Origin: Macrolepiota albuminosa
Lineage: Eukaryota > Basidiomycota > Agaricomycetes > Agaricales > Agaricaceae
NCBI GenBank assembly: GCA_027475525.1
Contig: JAMWFC010000077.1
Span: 930,001 to 994,000 of the forward strand
Direction of reading: 5' to 3'
DNA length: 64,000 nt
Position numbers and translations under genes: made by a program. The notes beneath the pieces were generated by a model. The model saw nothing but the letters and a program-made list of their open reading frames with translations, was not told the DNA's origin and made no database searches. Of this stretch, positions 53,396-64,000 are shown piece after piece. Position 1 is the stretch's first letter; each line of letters opens with the position of its first letter.

Positions 53396-55890
53396 TACAA
53401 GTTTTCTTGCTCACTCCTCAAGAAACACGATCCTATTTACAAATGCTGGCCGCTGGATAAAAACGGTGTTCCCTCAAACAAGAGTGGCAGGCTCCACTTC
53501 TTGGTAGTATTGCCAGACACCACCCAAGGTAATTCTCGATATATTGCATTACCATCATCTCTAATATTGCATTCTTGCTAGACTTACCCATGCTAATCTT
53601 CAGTGAAGATGAGGAGAAGGTCTTCATTGATATCCTTGCTCTAGAATTGCGTGAGTGGTGCGAGAGTAAACAAGCTAGCCCTACAAAGGAAGTAGAGACG
53701 CTCCAGAGCCTCGGAGACAAGTTTCCTTTACAACAATGTCATTCAATCATTCAGAGGCTTAGAGCACATATGCTGGATAGCTTCAAATTTAAATTTTCCT
53801 GGGATGACCAGTGGCTCAAGAGTTTTTCCATCCCTATCGTCGGTGCTGCTTCAGGAACTGGAAAGACTGCTATTTGTTCACGCTTTCTTGCTGAAATGGC
53901 AGTGTGGGCTTCCGAAGGCAATTCTCTTCGAACAAGCACCACCTTGAAGGAAACTGCAGATGATTGCGGGCTAACCAATATGGCGCAGAACAATATGAAT
54001 GCGATACAGATGGTTGTTGCTGAATCTGAAGGGCATCTGCCTAAACCAGACGAAATCAGGAGTTTGCCCTTGTCCGATGTTTGGACTGATGCGCGGCTTT
54101 CCAGCTTCCGCTAGAAAGTAATCAATTCTGCTGGTCGGAAACTCACGCTCACGGTGGATTTCATGCATTCCAAGTCCAATTTTTTTTTCCAGTTCAACCT
54201 TAGAAAGGAACCTAGCCGGTGCTTTACTCGATGCCTACTCGAGAAGATTTGCCCCAGATCAAATTTGGCAGGAGCCGGATTACCTGACAGACAAGCTTGC
54301 CAGATGTAGTTTCCCTCTCCACATAGCTCTGTGTGTCCTCCGTTGTCTGGAAGACGACAATATCATTGTTATTCACTTGGACGAAACACAAGCAGTACCA
54401 AGTAGAATTCTCAAAACCCTCGTTGAACTACTTGTGAAGCAAATGCACTACATCTATCGAGAAGACGTGCCCTGGATCTTTCCAATTATGTCTGGTCTAT
54501 CTTTGGAAAGTCTTCTCAACCTCGCACAGACAGGTGGAGCCAAGATCCAGCGCTATACACCACCTGTCCTTTCGATAAGTTCAATGCTGAACATCATACA
54601 AGCTATGTTCTATGCTAACGACAAGAATTACGTGGCAAACGGTCAAGTCAAGCAACCTGATTTTCCGAAGGGCTTGATTCGTCTCCCGCATGATTTGCGG
54701 GGACCAACTCGTTATTTCCAGGCTGTGTTGCTATACATCCAAAATTTCAGTGGCATGGTGAATACTCAACAATGGGATTTGGGAGCAACTATCAACCGGG
54801 AGGCCATTCCATCTGGACTTGAAAAGCCAGATCAGAATTGGGACGACATCTTTGACCTGCTTGCGAAGCTTAGCTGTAGTAGCGATTTCATGAAAAACAT
54901 CGGCACACTTCAGAAAGACCCTAAACTCCTCCAAGACTCTTTGACCTGCATCTGCTTGGCGAATCTGTCTCGCCGTATGAGACCTTTAACATCACGGGCA
55001 AGGCAGAGCCACTTTCTTCTCTCCTCGATCATGGTTGGGCAACTATTATAGACAGGAGAGAGGAGAGAAGATACACGATCTTTCTCCCCTTTTTGACTCT
55101 CTACGGAGCTGCAACACATGATCCGTAAGACAAATATTACCCAAGTCTGACACCTTTGTGCAAGGCTTTAGATTGGACAATCATCAAGGAAGAGGATGCT
55201 CGCATGCTACAATATCGACTCACACAACGTTCGACGTCTAAATTGTTTGACACTCGCCTGTCCGACCTTTTTGGTGAACTAGGAGATGTCCCAAACGAGC
55301 AATTTCGCCTCAGTGAAGCTCCTTGGGATTTCAGGACTCTCCAACACGATGTGCAAACATACGACGCTCTCTCTACCTTGTGGTCTACTCAAAGCACACC
55401 GACCGTATACCTGAATGGCGCTTCAGCAACATTCGCTGACAGTTTTGTCTTCCTCCACCACCCCGACTCTTCACTGCCACATGTGCTCTGCATGCAATCG
55501 AAGTTTCTCCAAAAAAGCGAGTTAACAATGAAAAAGCTGTGGCAGGAATACAAGAAGGTGGTCGATGTCTGTTACAACTTCTCATTCACCCTTGTCATTC
55601 CGGCAGATCGGGTTGCCGCCGAATGTCGGAACTCGCTTGCAAAAGATGCTGTATTGAAGTTGTCTGTTTTGGTTCTTGATTCAGCCGGTTTCGACGCTTT
55701 CTATGGAAAACCATTGGCATTCCGGCGCAAGATTTTCAGTGGGCTACTGGATTTGCCGGAAGTCCAAGCTCAAGCTCCACATGAAGTTGCAGAACCTCAT
55801 GCAGTCATTCACAAAGAGGAGGGAAATGCATCGGCAACAAAAACAGTTCAGCGGAAACGCAAGAGAAGCGCATCAATGCACAAAACCTGA

Positions 55891-56312
55891 AAACATCTGT
55901 TTTTCTCACCAACCACGCATACACGATTCCCAGTGGCGCAAACACAGCAGTCCTACTGGTAATGAATGAAAATAATCTCTATGTCTGATTTGTGAGTCAA
56001 GTTTGATATGTAGCGTATCGTATCAAAGCATTTCAGAAAGGTTTTCTTTCTCTTCGTCTTCATTCTCGCCATCTCTTAGTCGACAGACATCAATTTCATT
56101 GTACGTCATACATTGACAAGAAGGACTAGAGTCTCGGTAGAATTAGACAACGAGTAATGTACCGAGCAAATTGAACACATAAAGAATTTAGAAGAACGAT
56201 TACCAGAACAGAATTTGACACAAGATGGCATATAAAATGAATAAGAATGTCGACACGACATTGACAAGATGGAAAGAAGAAATGTTGGACGCCGGACAAA
56301 CTCAACCTCGCC
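55891..56312. other. Spacer between Crinkler-like relic and CAF-1 gene
   Basis: 3' ends of two convergent genes. No exon is seen. Confidence 0.4.
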
Positions 56313-58902
56313 CTACGAATCCAAATCACCTACCCGCGTCAAAGCCACCCGCCTCTTCTTCTTCGGTGGCTCCTGTGCCTTATCCTTATCCTCCCCCTCT
56401 GCAAGATCCGACGCCAACATCGGCGCCGAATTCGAGCTCGTATCACGTTCTCCACCATCAACACTCGCTGGTGTCAATGGCGGCTCAGCTCTCTTCCTAG
56501 GATTCGTCGGTGTGGAACTTGGGCTTGCATGTGGTGGATGCACGGGACTCGGAGCGGAGATGGGGACGGAGTGGTGATGTGCAATAGACTGAAGTTGAAG
56601 GGTATGCTGTTGGATGTGATGCGCAGGCAGGATCTCGTCGAACGTGATAAGGGTGCAGTAACCGTCACGCGAGGACACCATCAGGCACTGGCCATCCGAT
56701 GACCTAAGATAGATAGATATAGCGAAGCAACCTGGCGGAATGGGTAAATTACGTACCATGTTACATCTGTGAATTCGTCGTAGTGGAGTTTAGTAAGGAG
56801 GCATACGGGTCCCGCCTGCTGTGTATCATAAATGGCGACGGTGTCCATTGTTACCACAGCAAAAAGCATCCGATACGGCAAGGTAAACACCGAAGCGGTT
56901 GGTGCTGGGTTTGCAGCTGTTCTGGTCGATGTCTGCCCAGGATTTGGCGTAGGCGGCTTCGACGCAGCCGGAGTTGGCGGCCTCAGGTCCAAAGGAGACA
57001 TTGCAGGAGACGCCATGACACTTCCGTGCCTTGGTGAAGGTGCGACGATTGACGTCTGGGACTGGGACGACGTACGCTGAGGAGCGACGAACGAGCCAAC
57101 GCCCTCAGCACCTGCAACGGGTCCAGCGACATCTACATCCACATTCCCTTCGATACCTTTCTCTAGCGCTGCAAATTTGGCCTCGTGCGGCGGAAGTCCA
57201 TCCGATCCTTCAACACCTGGCCGGAGTTCATAGAGCACCGGAGAGAAGCGCACCGCAACGCTGGCCTTCTTGTGTCCAGGCAACTGAGCGACGGGTGGAC
57301 GGGCGAAGTTCGCTCGGGAGTAAATGTAAACAGACGAAGTAGATGAAGGAGTAGAAGTAGTCGCATGCGCAGGAAGGTCGGTTGTATTGATTGTTGGACG
57401 ACCTTTACGTCCCCGGGCAGGCGTGCCGTTATCTTCTTTACTATTATTGCCACTCTTGGCAGGGATAACCGAGGGGTCCTCAAATTGGCCAGCTGGGGTC
57501 ATGAGCAAGGCGCCATCAGGGCTAAACGTGAGACGGCGGAAGAAATTAGTAAAGCTCTCATCGCCATACAGTTTAACAGAAGACCAGGCGGCAAGATTGG
57601 GTGATGGCTGTGCACGAATAGCAGGGAGGGGCGGCATCGGCGAGGGTGAACGTCCATAACGGTTGTACGCCGCCGGAGATCCAGGGGCGTTGGAACTGAA
57701 GGATGAACGCCGAGAGGATGGTTTGTCGACGGAGGGCGGAGGAAACATGGAGGATGTAGACGCGGCGGAAGTGATAGGTGTCAGGGGGGCGACATCCCTT
57801 GTCTCAGGATGGTCGCTGGTCACTGATTCTGTATCACTGAGTATGGATTGGCTACGGAACTTCGGAGGGCGGCTACTGCGATGAACGCTAGGGGTGCGGC
57901 TGTGTCGGTGAGGCATTCGTGTATTTCTGCCCACCGCGTGCGCTTCGAAAACACCATTCTTGGTAGAAATGCGGTAGATGTGCATAGAGCGGTCACTGCT
58001 CTGTGTGGCGATATACTCATTCAGAGGGTCCCATGCAACACCTTGGACATAATGTGAATGCTCAGCAATTTCTTGGACAGGTTTTCCTGGAGGTATGTAT
58101 ATGAACAGGGCTAGGTAATAAAATATCAGCCAAGGCTCACCGTCTGCAACTGAAAACACGCGTGCAGTGTTGTCTGTGCTGCCAGCAATAATGTATTCAC
58201 CATTCGGACTCCAAGCCAGATCGTACACTTGCATGGTGGTGCATCTGTTGTACATGTCAAAACTCGGCACGGGAACAGGCAGCAGACAGACGCACCGGAA
58301 ACTAGTCCTAGGTTTCCAGTACTCTCGCTCATGCTGTAGTTCCTCCGGAGTAAGATCACTGCCATATGTGCTAGCCTGAGGCGTTGATGATGGCGACCAA
58401 ATAATTATCATTCCATCTGGGAAAGAGGAGTCATAAATTGTATTTTAAGTATTCATTAGACATACCGTCACCAGCAGAGGCAATCAGTTCGCCTGTACTG
58501 TCGTTAAAACTAGATTTACGAGTCACCAAGCACTACCTACCGGTGGGAGAGAACCGAACAACATTGACTGCAGCAGAATGACGGCTGAGTGTCGCAAGAT
58601 ACTCAACGCGTGGCGGCCGGGGCACATTCGCTGTGTCATCATCCTCAACGAGTGCCAAAGGCCTTATGTTGGGGTGTACCATCCATATCTAATGAGGCGT
58701 GAGCTCCTTCCTTCGACCTGAAACCTTTGCTTACCCTAACGTGATTGTCCTCTCCACCCGTCGCCAGCCTATACGAGTGACCTGCAAATGCCTGATCCCG
58801 TCCTGAGCTCGGACGTGCTTTTTTGAAAGGAACAGGTTGGAAGTCGCAAGTAGATATTGGCTTGCTGTCATGCCATCGAATCTCGAGTGTTCGGAAACGC
58901 AT
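56313..58902 (-). CDS. CAC2: Chromatin assembly factor 1 subunit B (WD40)
   Basis: ATG 58902 opens MRFRTLEIRWHDSKPISTCDF, the typical start of CAF-1 p60/Cac2. WD40 repeats follow in order: LATGGEDNHVR, YLATLSRHSAAVNVVRFSP, LIASAGDDGMIIIW, VYDLAWSPNGEYIIAGSTDNTARVF, HYVQGVAWDPLNEYIATQSSDRSMHIY, FFRRLTFSPDGALLMTPAG, and late repeats around AVVTMDTVAIYDTQ and SSDGQCLMVSSRDGYCTLI. Long Ser/Pro-rich inserts lie between repeats. The C-terminus has a PPKKKRRV nuclear signal and stops at 56313. The protein would load histones H3-H4 on replicated DNA in the nucleus as part of CAF-1. Several short introns are present and no breaks are seen. This is a normal core gene in an otherwise mobile-element-rich window. 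Confidence 0.92.
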
Positions 58903-59499
58903 TCTGTAGATTTTACGACGCGATGAAGGTGCTCTGGACGTGTATTATGATACTAGCAAGTGGATAATGGAGTATAGAAGATATAATAGGGTTCAAAAAC
59001 AAAAAGAAGGTAACTGCAAATAGGGCTATAAAGATGATTTAGGCGCATGTCACCCAATTTGTCACACGAAATGCTCCTGCTCTTTCCATCATTCAACCAG
59101 TGCACAGTCGAACATGGAACGTTCTGATATGTAAAACACTTTACAATTTATTATACTCTGGAAAAGTACGGGAGGTAACCCTCTCGACCTATGTATCCTG
59201 AGAAGAATCCGATGCGGATGACTTCTTTCCATGGAAGATTACTAAGTCTTCTTCGGTCCTTATGTATCAGTACAAGGTCATCGCATCGCATCAAGCATGT
59301 AGCCACGTTAGGAGCCTTGTTCATGACGAAGAGAAATGCGCAATCATAATCAAGAATTAACAGCAAATGAACGAAAAGAAGGAGAGTTCGCCACTCATGG
59401 GCTGTCACAAATACGTTGTCAGTTTTGGATCCCGACATTAGGATTGCAACCATCAATACTTAATCTTAAATTTGTCTCCAGACGAATCCTCGGGCCTCC

Positions 59500-59988
59500 A
59501 GATGCGACGTCTAAACGTTCTCCGATCCATTTCATGCATGTATCCGAGAACTTCATATAAAGGTGGCCGACTGTTTAAATCAGTGTCCGTCATCGCTTTT
59601 CCGAGAGCGATGAATGTCTCTAATTATTCTGTGTTGTATTCCTGAATAAACCAAATCTCAAAACGTTTGCGGTCGTCAGCAAGAGACAAACTTACATCGA
59701 CGAGCTTCAGAAGGACATTTCCGAGTTGATAAATTTTGAATGGATTGTCCTACAAAATTCCGGGACTGTGTTATCCTTGGCCGGCCTTGTCGTCTCCTTC
59801 AAATCGACATTCTTCAGCTCTGAAGTATATCGACGTGATATGTCGGAGTCGATGTAGTAATATTGAACGGGTCTTACGGACCACCGTTGTCGCCACTTGA
59901 AGGCCCAGGAAATCCCATCGTGTGTAACGGGTACAGCAAAGTGAGTTACACAAGGTATAACTTTGGGACAGAAGACGGTCAAGCTCAA
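59500..59988 (-). pseudogene. Relic of a protein-kinase-like C-lobe
   Basis: Minus-strand pieces resemble the activation-loop and C-lobe part of fungal kinase-like proteins: PVQYYYIDSDISRRY (near 59860, where many relatives have a DFG-type segment), IYQLGNVLLKLVD near 59710, then LGKAMTDTDLNSRPPLYEVL near 59590. No intact frame links them with a start, and the N-lobe is missing. A further minus-strand frame at 59456-59151 may be another fragment. Confidence 0.45.
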
Positions 59989-60180
59989 CCTAGGCCTTCT
60001 GCCGTGTTTAGATTGTAAGATCCAATTTCAATCTCTTTCCCATTGCAACGAACTAATGTTCTAATTACTTGTATTCAGGAATTCTCTGGAGGATATCCCG
60101 TCAGTGTTATGCAGTAAGTACAACAATTGCCTTGTCAATCTGTATCTGAACACTCTTCATCAAGCAGATCTCTATCGTCC

Positions 60181-62375
60181 GATGAGCAGGAAACAAGTCA
60201 TTTTATGGAAGCTGCTGGATCAAGCTCTTGATCAAGAAGAAGTACTGCAACCTCAAACAATTCTCTGTTTGAGCTGCCTGAGAGCTTTGAAACCATATAT
60301 ATATGCAATAAATTGAGCAGCTGCTTTGTCAATTGTGGCTTAACACTTCTTATCATATAGATTACTACAGTCCAAAGAGCAGGAAACAAATCATTTTATA
60401 GCAGCCAGGGTGGTTGGTCTGTGTTTGAGGATGGCAAATGTCAGCTGCATCTGCTGTATTGGAGAGAACTAGTCAGTGGTCCAGTTAGACATTGCAGATG
60501 GGTCCATTCCAGAAACAGAAGACATGCTAGAGGCCAAGTTAGAAGGGTGAGCAGAGAGGGCTGCTGTGAAGGTATGAGTTGTGGAGTTAGAGGGAGACTA
60601 AGAGTTGAAGGACATGATAGAAGACAGATTGGATACTGTGAGCTAAGAAGGTGGACAGTGTATGAAAAGAATCAAGTGTTAAATTTGAACTTGATAAGAT
60701 AGTTGTATAGTGGCTCAGTCACACAGCTGGCAGAGGTAGATCTAAAATATATTAGAGTACATACTTACAATATCATAAGTACTCATCTGGCAGAGAGAAA
60801 TCCAAAGAGAACAAGTTTAAAGATTCTCTATGCCAGGACTGATGCTTTTGAAGCTCTAGAAGCATGGAAAACAACTGTACAGGACAATAAAACCTTAAAA
60901 ACTCAGAAATTGCCTAAATAAAAAATTACACAAACAAGGCAGGAAAACTCTAGCTTATGTAAGCTGTTTATATGCAGTGTTGAAGAGGCCACATTTGTCA
61001 AAATGATAACTAGAGAATCAGAGCATCTCAGAGGCTGAAAGTAGTACTAATAGATAGAGTTGAAAGAATAAAAGCAGTAAGTGTTGAATTCCAACTCCAA
61101 CCTAGATGACACAGATACCAGTAAGTATCAATCTACTGTATATGTAAGTATATTGCCTAAAGTCCATTGATATATGATTTGGCTCATCCTCAGTCTGTAT
61201 ATATATAACAAACTGAGGGTGTCTTTTGAGATAGAGGAACTTTATATATATTGCTATAACAGAGTTACAAGTTTCTGAGAGCTTAAAGGTTCATACTACA
61301 CAGAATCAGACCAGTCCAGCCTATTGACTATGTAGTTGAACAAAAATAAGCTGCTTAGAAAATAGCAAGTATATAAGTACATATAATTCTATAATTAAAT
61401 TAAATTATAATAAATATAATATAATTGTTGCTACTAGTACTGACTACAAGCTATGTGGCCATGGCCATAGAGTACATAACACTACACACTCTACAATCAG
61501 ACCAAAATACAGTCTTAATTTTCACAATAGTCAGGCTGTCAGTAAGGCTGGAACAGGGGCTATAGAAGAGTCCCTGGGTTTTCAGAATATATCAGCTACA
61601 ACATCATTCATGTCATAGTTGAGGAAGTTGTCCTCAGCTGCAGGCTCATGAGTCATGCCTGATGGCTCTGCATGAGGCAGAGAATCTGGATAGTCCTACA
61701 GTAGAGACAGTGTGAGTGTGGGGTCAATTGTTTGACCTATCATGGGCTCATTTGTTTCAAGATGAGCCCAGCATTGGATGTGTAGTAGTGTGTCCAGAGA
61801 TCTTGGGCATGGAGATTCTGCTCAGTGAGGAGGTACATTCTATTGCAGAATGCATAGCTGAAGATGCATCAATTATCCTGTTGCTGGAGCATCAGGCACT
61901 GTCAATTACTAAGGGTGGCTTCATGCCACCCATCTCATTTAATAATAGACTGGAGAATCTCATAGTAGTCAAGGCATTGGAGCTTCTCATCATTGATCAT
62001 AGTGGCCTCCTGCTGCAGCTAATAATTGGCAAAGAATATGTGGGCCAAGAAAGTGACCCCATAGATACATGCATAGTCAGCTCAGCTAACTGGAATTTGA
62101 TTGTGAATCAGGATGCATAACATATCCAAAGTGGTGAATATGTAGGACAATGCCTCTGGGATGTCAACAGGCTGAGATTCAAAGTTTGGGTCTCAAGATT
62201 GGAGGGGCACAAATAGTTGCTCTGTTATTACCTCATATTTGGCAATGGCTTTTTAATAAAGGCCATGCCATGCAAAAATGTATGTCAGATGCCTATGCAC
62301 TGTGGACTTAGATGGGCAGCTCATGCAGAGTGTGCAAACAAGTACAAACCCAAATAGGCTGTGCCAGTAAATGTA
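60181..62375. other. CpG-free AT-rich region, probable decayed mobile DNA
   Basis: I found no CG dinucleotide in about 2.2 kb, against normal CpG content on the left. TpG and CpA are abundant. No intact gene is seen; the 134-codon frame at 61716-62120 has no recognisable family. Strong C-to-T decay at CpG, as from methylation or a RIP-like process, is the simplest reading. Confidence 0.7.
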
Positions 62376-62794
62376 CGTGGCCCAATCCATGGCAAGACCA
62401 GTCCACATGTTGGGCATTCCAGGATGCCTATACAGGAGGGCATAGAAGCCCAGAAAGTCCAAAGCAAATAGTTATTTTGGATTGGAGGGGTTCATGCCTA
62501 TAAAGGCAATTCTCCCAGGTATCCTTGCAGCAGTACAGCTGCAAAAGCACAATCATATACAGGACTTGCTCCTGCTTCTCCAAGCTCACAAAAAAAACTG
62601 ATGTCATCTTATATTGGTTGTCTTCAAGCAATAGAGACATTGTCTTGTCTCTGGTGGTAGGGTGGCAATTGAGGCTCACCCATTTGAATTTGTTAAGCAG
62701 GATGTGTTTAGAGGAAGATGAATGCTGCACAGTGTTGTGAGATTTTGGATGAGGGAGTGGTGGAAAGCTTTGAGAAGTTGGAAATGGAAGAGGA

Positions 62795-63703
62795 AGGACA
62801 ATATTTTTATCAGGGATATGAGGGAGTTGAAGTATATATTGGGAGTCCATTTCAACAGGAACCCAGATATAGATGACATATCTTTATCTCAACACCCATA
62901 TCTAGAATGCATGCTTGAATGTTTTGGCTTCCAGTTGGCAAACCCCAAGTACACACCCTTCTCAGCAAGCTTAGTTCTTACCAAGTCTCAATCTCCATCA
63001 AACAAGTCAGAAAGGTATTACATGAAAGACAAACCATATCATGAAGCCCTGGGGTCATTGATGTGGACACAAGCTGCAACTCAACCTCACCTATCATATG
63101 CTATCAGCCTCCTTGCATGATTCCAAAGTAATTCTGGACCTGCCTACTGGAAGGCTTTGAGCCATGTGATGCAGTATGTGAATGGGACCTTGGACTATTG
63201 CATAACCTATTGAAAAGGGGGAGACCTAAAACCTATTGATTACGTCAATGCAGATTATGGAGGAGACCTTGATACTTGCTGATCAACTGGAGGCTACGTA
63301 TACACAATGGCTGGGGGAGCCGTGTCTTGGAGCTCTAAACGACAGCCTACCATTGCCCTCTCCACTACCAAGGCTGAGTACATGGCATTGACCTGAGGTG
63401 CACAACAGGCCATGTGGATGTTCAACTGGCTGCTTGACGTTGATTTACCCCAGACTTTACTGGCAGTTAGTCACATCGACAACTTCTCTGCCAAGTCTCT
63501 TGCTCAGTATACCAAGGGACATGCTTGAGCAAAATACATTGACATATGACACCACTATATTCATAAACATGTAAAGAAGGGTGACATCGATGTGCTACAT
63601 ATCCCTTCTACTGAAAATCTAGCCAACCTTTTCACCAAGCTGCTGCCTTGTCCTTGCCATGAACACTTCATTGAATTGCTACACCTCAAGCCACAGCTTT
63701 GAG
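62795..63703 (+). pseudogene. Ty1/Copia RT-RNase H relic with TGA stops at arginine codons
   Basis: The frame reads like Copia pol: ELKYILGVHFNRNPD, LSQHPYLECMLECFG, a short part with ALGSLMWTQAATQPHLSYA, the RNase H region [44 protein letters not shown], then the C-terminal IPSTENLANLFTKLLP. TGA occurs where relatives have arginine, for example after SLLA (63118-63120), after YCITY, after DLDTC, after MALT and in the GHA...IDI segment. CGA to TGA is one C-to-T change at CpG. Only the C-terminal half of pol is recognisable. Confidence 0.88.
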
Positions 63704-63713
63704 TCTGGGGGAG
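63701..63713 (+). promoter_or_regulatory. Polypurine tract of the Copia element
   Basis: GAGTCTGGGGGAG stands directly before TGTTAGGAG, the usual Copia arrangement. Confidence 0.7.
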
Positions 63714-64000
63714 TGTTAGGAGATGACTCTCAGCTGTAGCGGTGGCACTCAGCTATTACTTATTTCTTTCCTTTCTTGTCTTTTCTTCAGCTCAATCATT
63801 CTCAATTACAACTATACAGCACCTCAGCCACATCAGGTTAACCCTTGTATAAAATGCCTTCTGTATTAGGAAACCCCTCAGTTCTTTTCTGGTGAACTGA
63901 GGGTGTGTCACTTCCTATCCTAGCTGTTGCTCATAGTTACTTATCTTGCCTATAAAACAGTTACTTATTATTGCTACAGGTCAAACAGAGTTCTTTTCCG
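63714..64000 (+). repeat. Start of the Copia 3' LTR, cut by the window end
   Basis: TGTTAGGAG begins the LTR right after the polypurine tract. It contains a TATAAAA box near 63850 and runs past the window edge, so its end and target duplication are not seen. Confidence 0.75.

Larger units (their letters stand above)
52060..55890 (+). pseudogene. Crinkler-like protein gene (header, P-loop NTPase, nuclease), disrupted
   Basis: The N-terminus (from 52060) looks like the ubiquitin-like Crinkler header and continues after the inserted element, closing with an LHFLVVLPD-type segment near 53510. A P-loop NTPase follows with Walker A GAASGTGKT (53843-53868) and a Walker B-like IHLDETQA (near 54375). 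The C-terminal exon (55156-55890) has a restriction-endonuclease-like core with a D (near 55435) and QSK (near 55497). This order matches the NTPase-nuclease Crinkler class known from oomycetes and fungi. Breaks: the 1028-base TA element at 52368-53395 sits inside an exon, a T run near 54185 leaves the two sides in different frames, and further frame changes occur near 54945 and 55130. Such proteins are secreted or host-acting effectors or conflict toxins in some lineages. Here it is probably inactive. Confidence 0.75.

Noticed and set aside
61716..62120. 134-codon frame as a gene
   Set aside because: It lies in CpG-depleted decayed DNA and matches no family I know.

Overview
The window looks like a chromosome segment of a mushroom-forming basidiomycete (Agaricomycete). 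Genes are cut by many introns of about 35-65 bases with GT-AG ends. Families present include a JmjC protein, a Crinkler-like protein, a PL14 lyase, a Zn2Cys6 regulator, fungal 7TM proteins and CAF-1 subunit B. Mobile elements fill more than half of the sequence. I cannot name the species.

1-13.7 kb: one Ty3/Gypsy LTR retrotransposon (176-13657, coded on the minus strand). It has apparently identical 1044-base LTRs, a 4-base target duplication (ACGG), a primer site like a tRNA 3' end, gag-protease and pol. Between pol and the 3' LTR it carries three spliced genes on the opposite strand (1366-3888, 4411-4923, 5165-5883). The first joins eight exons into about 712 codons with a Zn2Cys6-like cysteine cluster. 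TAGCG/CGCTA and RGCGCY words are unusually dense in the element. This is the strongest candidate here for an undescribed system: an antisense, probably DNA-binding, gene module inside a retrotransposon.

13.9-27.5 kb: a Helitron-type Rep-helicase of about 2563 codons (19640-27331) follows two divergent spliced genes of unknown function (14321-15487 minus, 16235-18763 plus). A 28-base repeat brackets these genes: forward at 13.9 and 19.2 kb, inverted at 27.4 kb. The three genes may form one large mobile unit.

27.7-43 kb: a ten-exon JmjC gene with one apparent single-base frameshift; a minisatellite with palindromic cores (33.5-33.9 kb); a secreted PL14 lyase; a 3.0-kb element with hAT-like ends that holds a multi-exon gene but no visible transposase; and a 7TM gene.

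43-60 kb: a Zn2Cys6 transcription factor, a small unknown gene, a second 7TM gene, two equal-length (1028 base) TA-flanked elements in inverted orientation, a Crinkler-like P-loop/nuclease gene broken by one of them and by frameshifts, CAF-1 subunit B, and a kinase-like relic.

60-64 kb: a region with almost no CpG that ends in a Ty1/Copia relic whose arginine codons have become TGA stops, followed by the start of its 3' LTR.

One caution covers the whole window. Five exact tandem duplications, all with a period of 77 bases, sit in unrelated contexts (5884, 9381, 11427, 42054, 48879). They look like unmerged k-mer overlaps from assembly, and they create false frameshifts in gag, pol and both 7TM genes.
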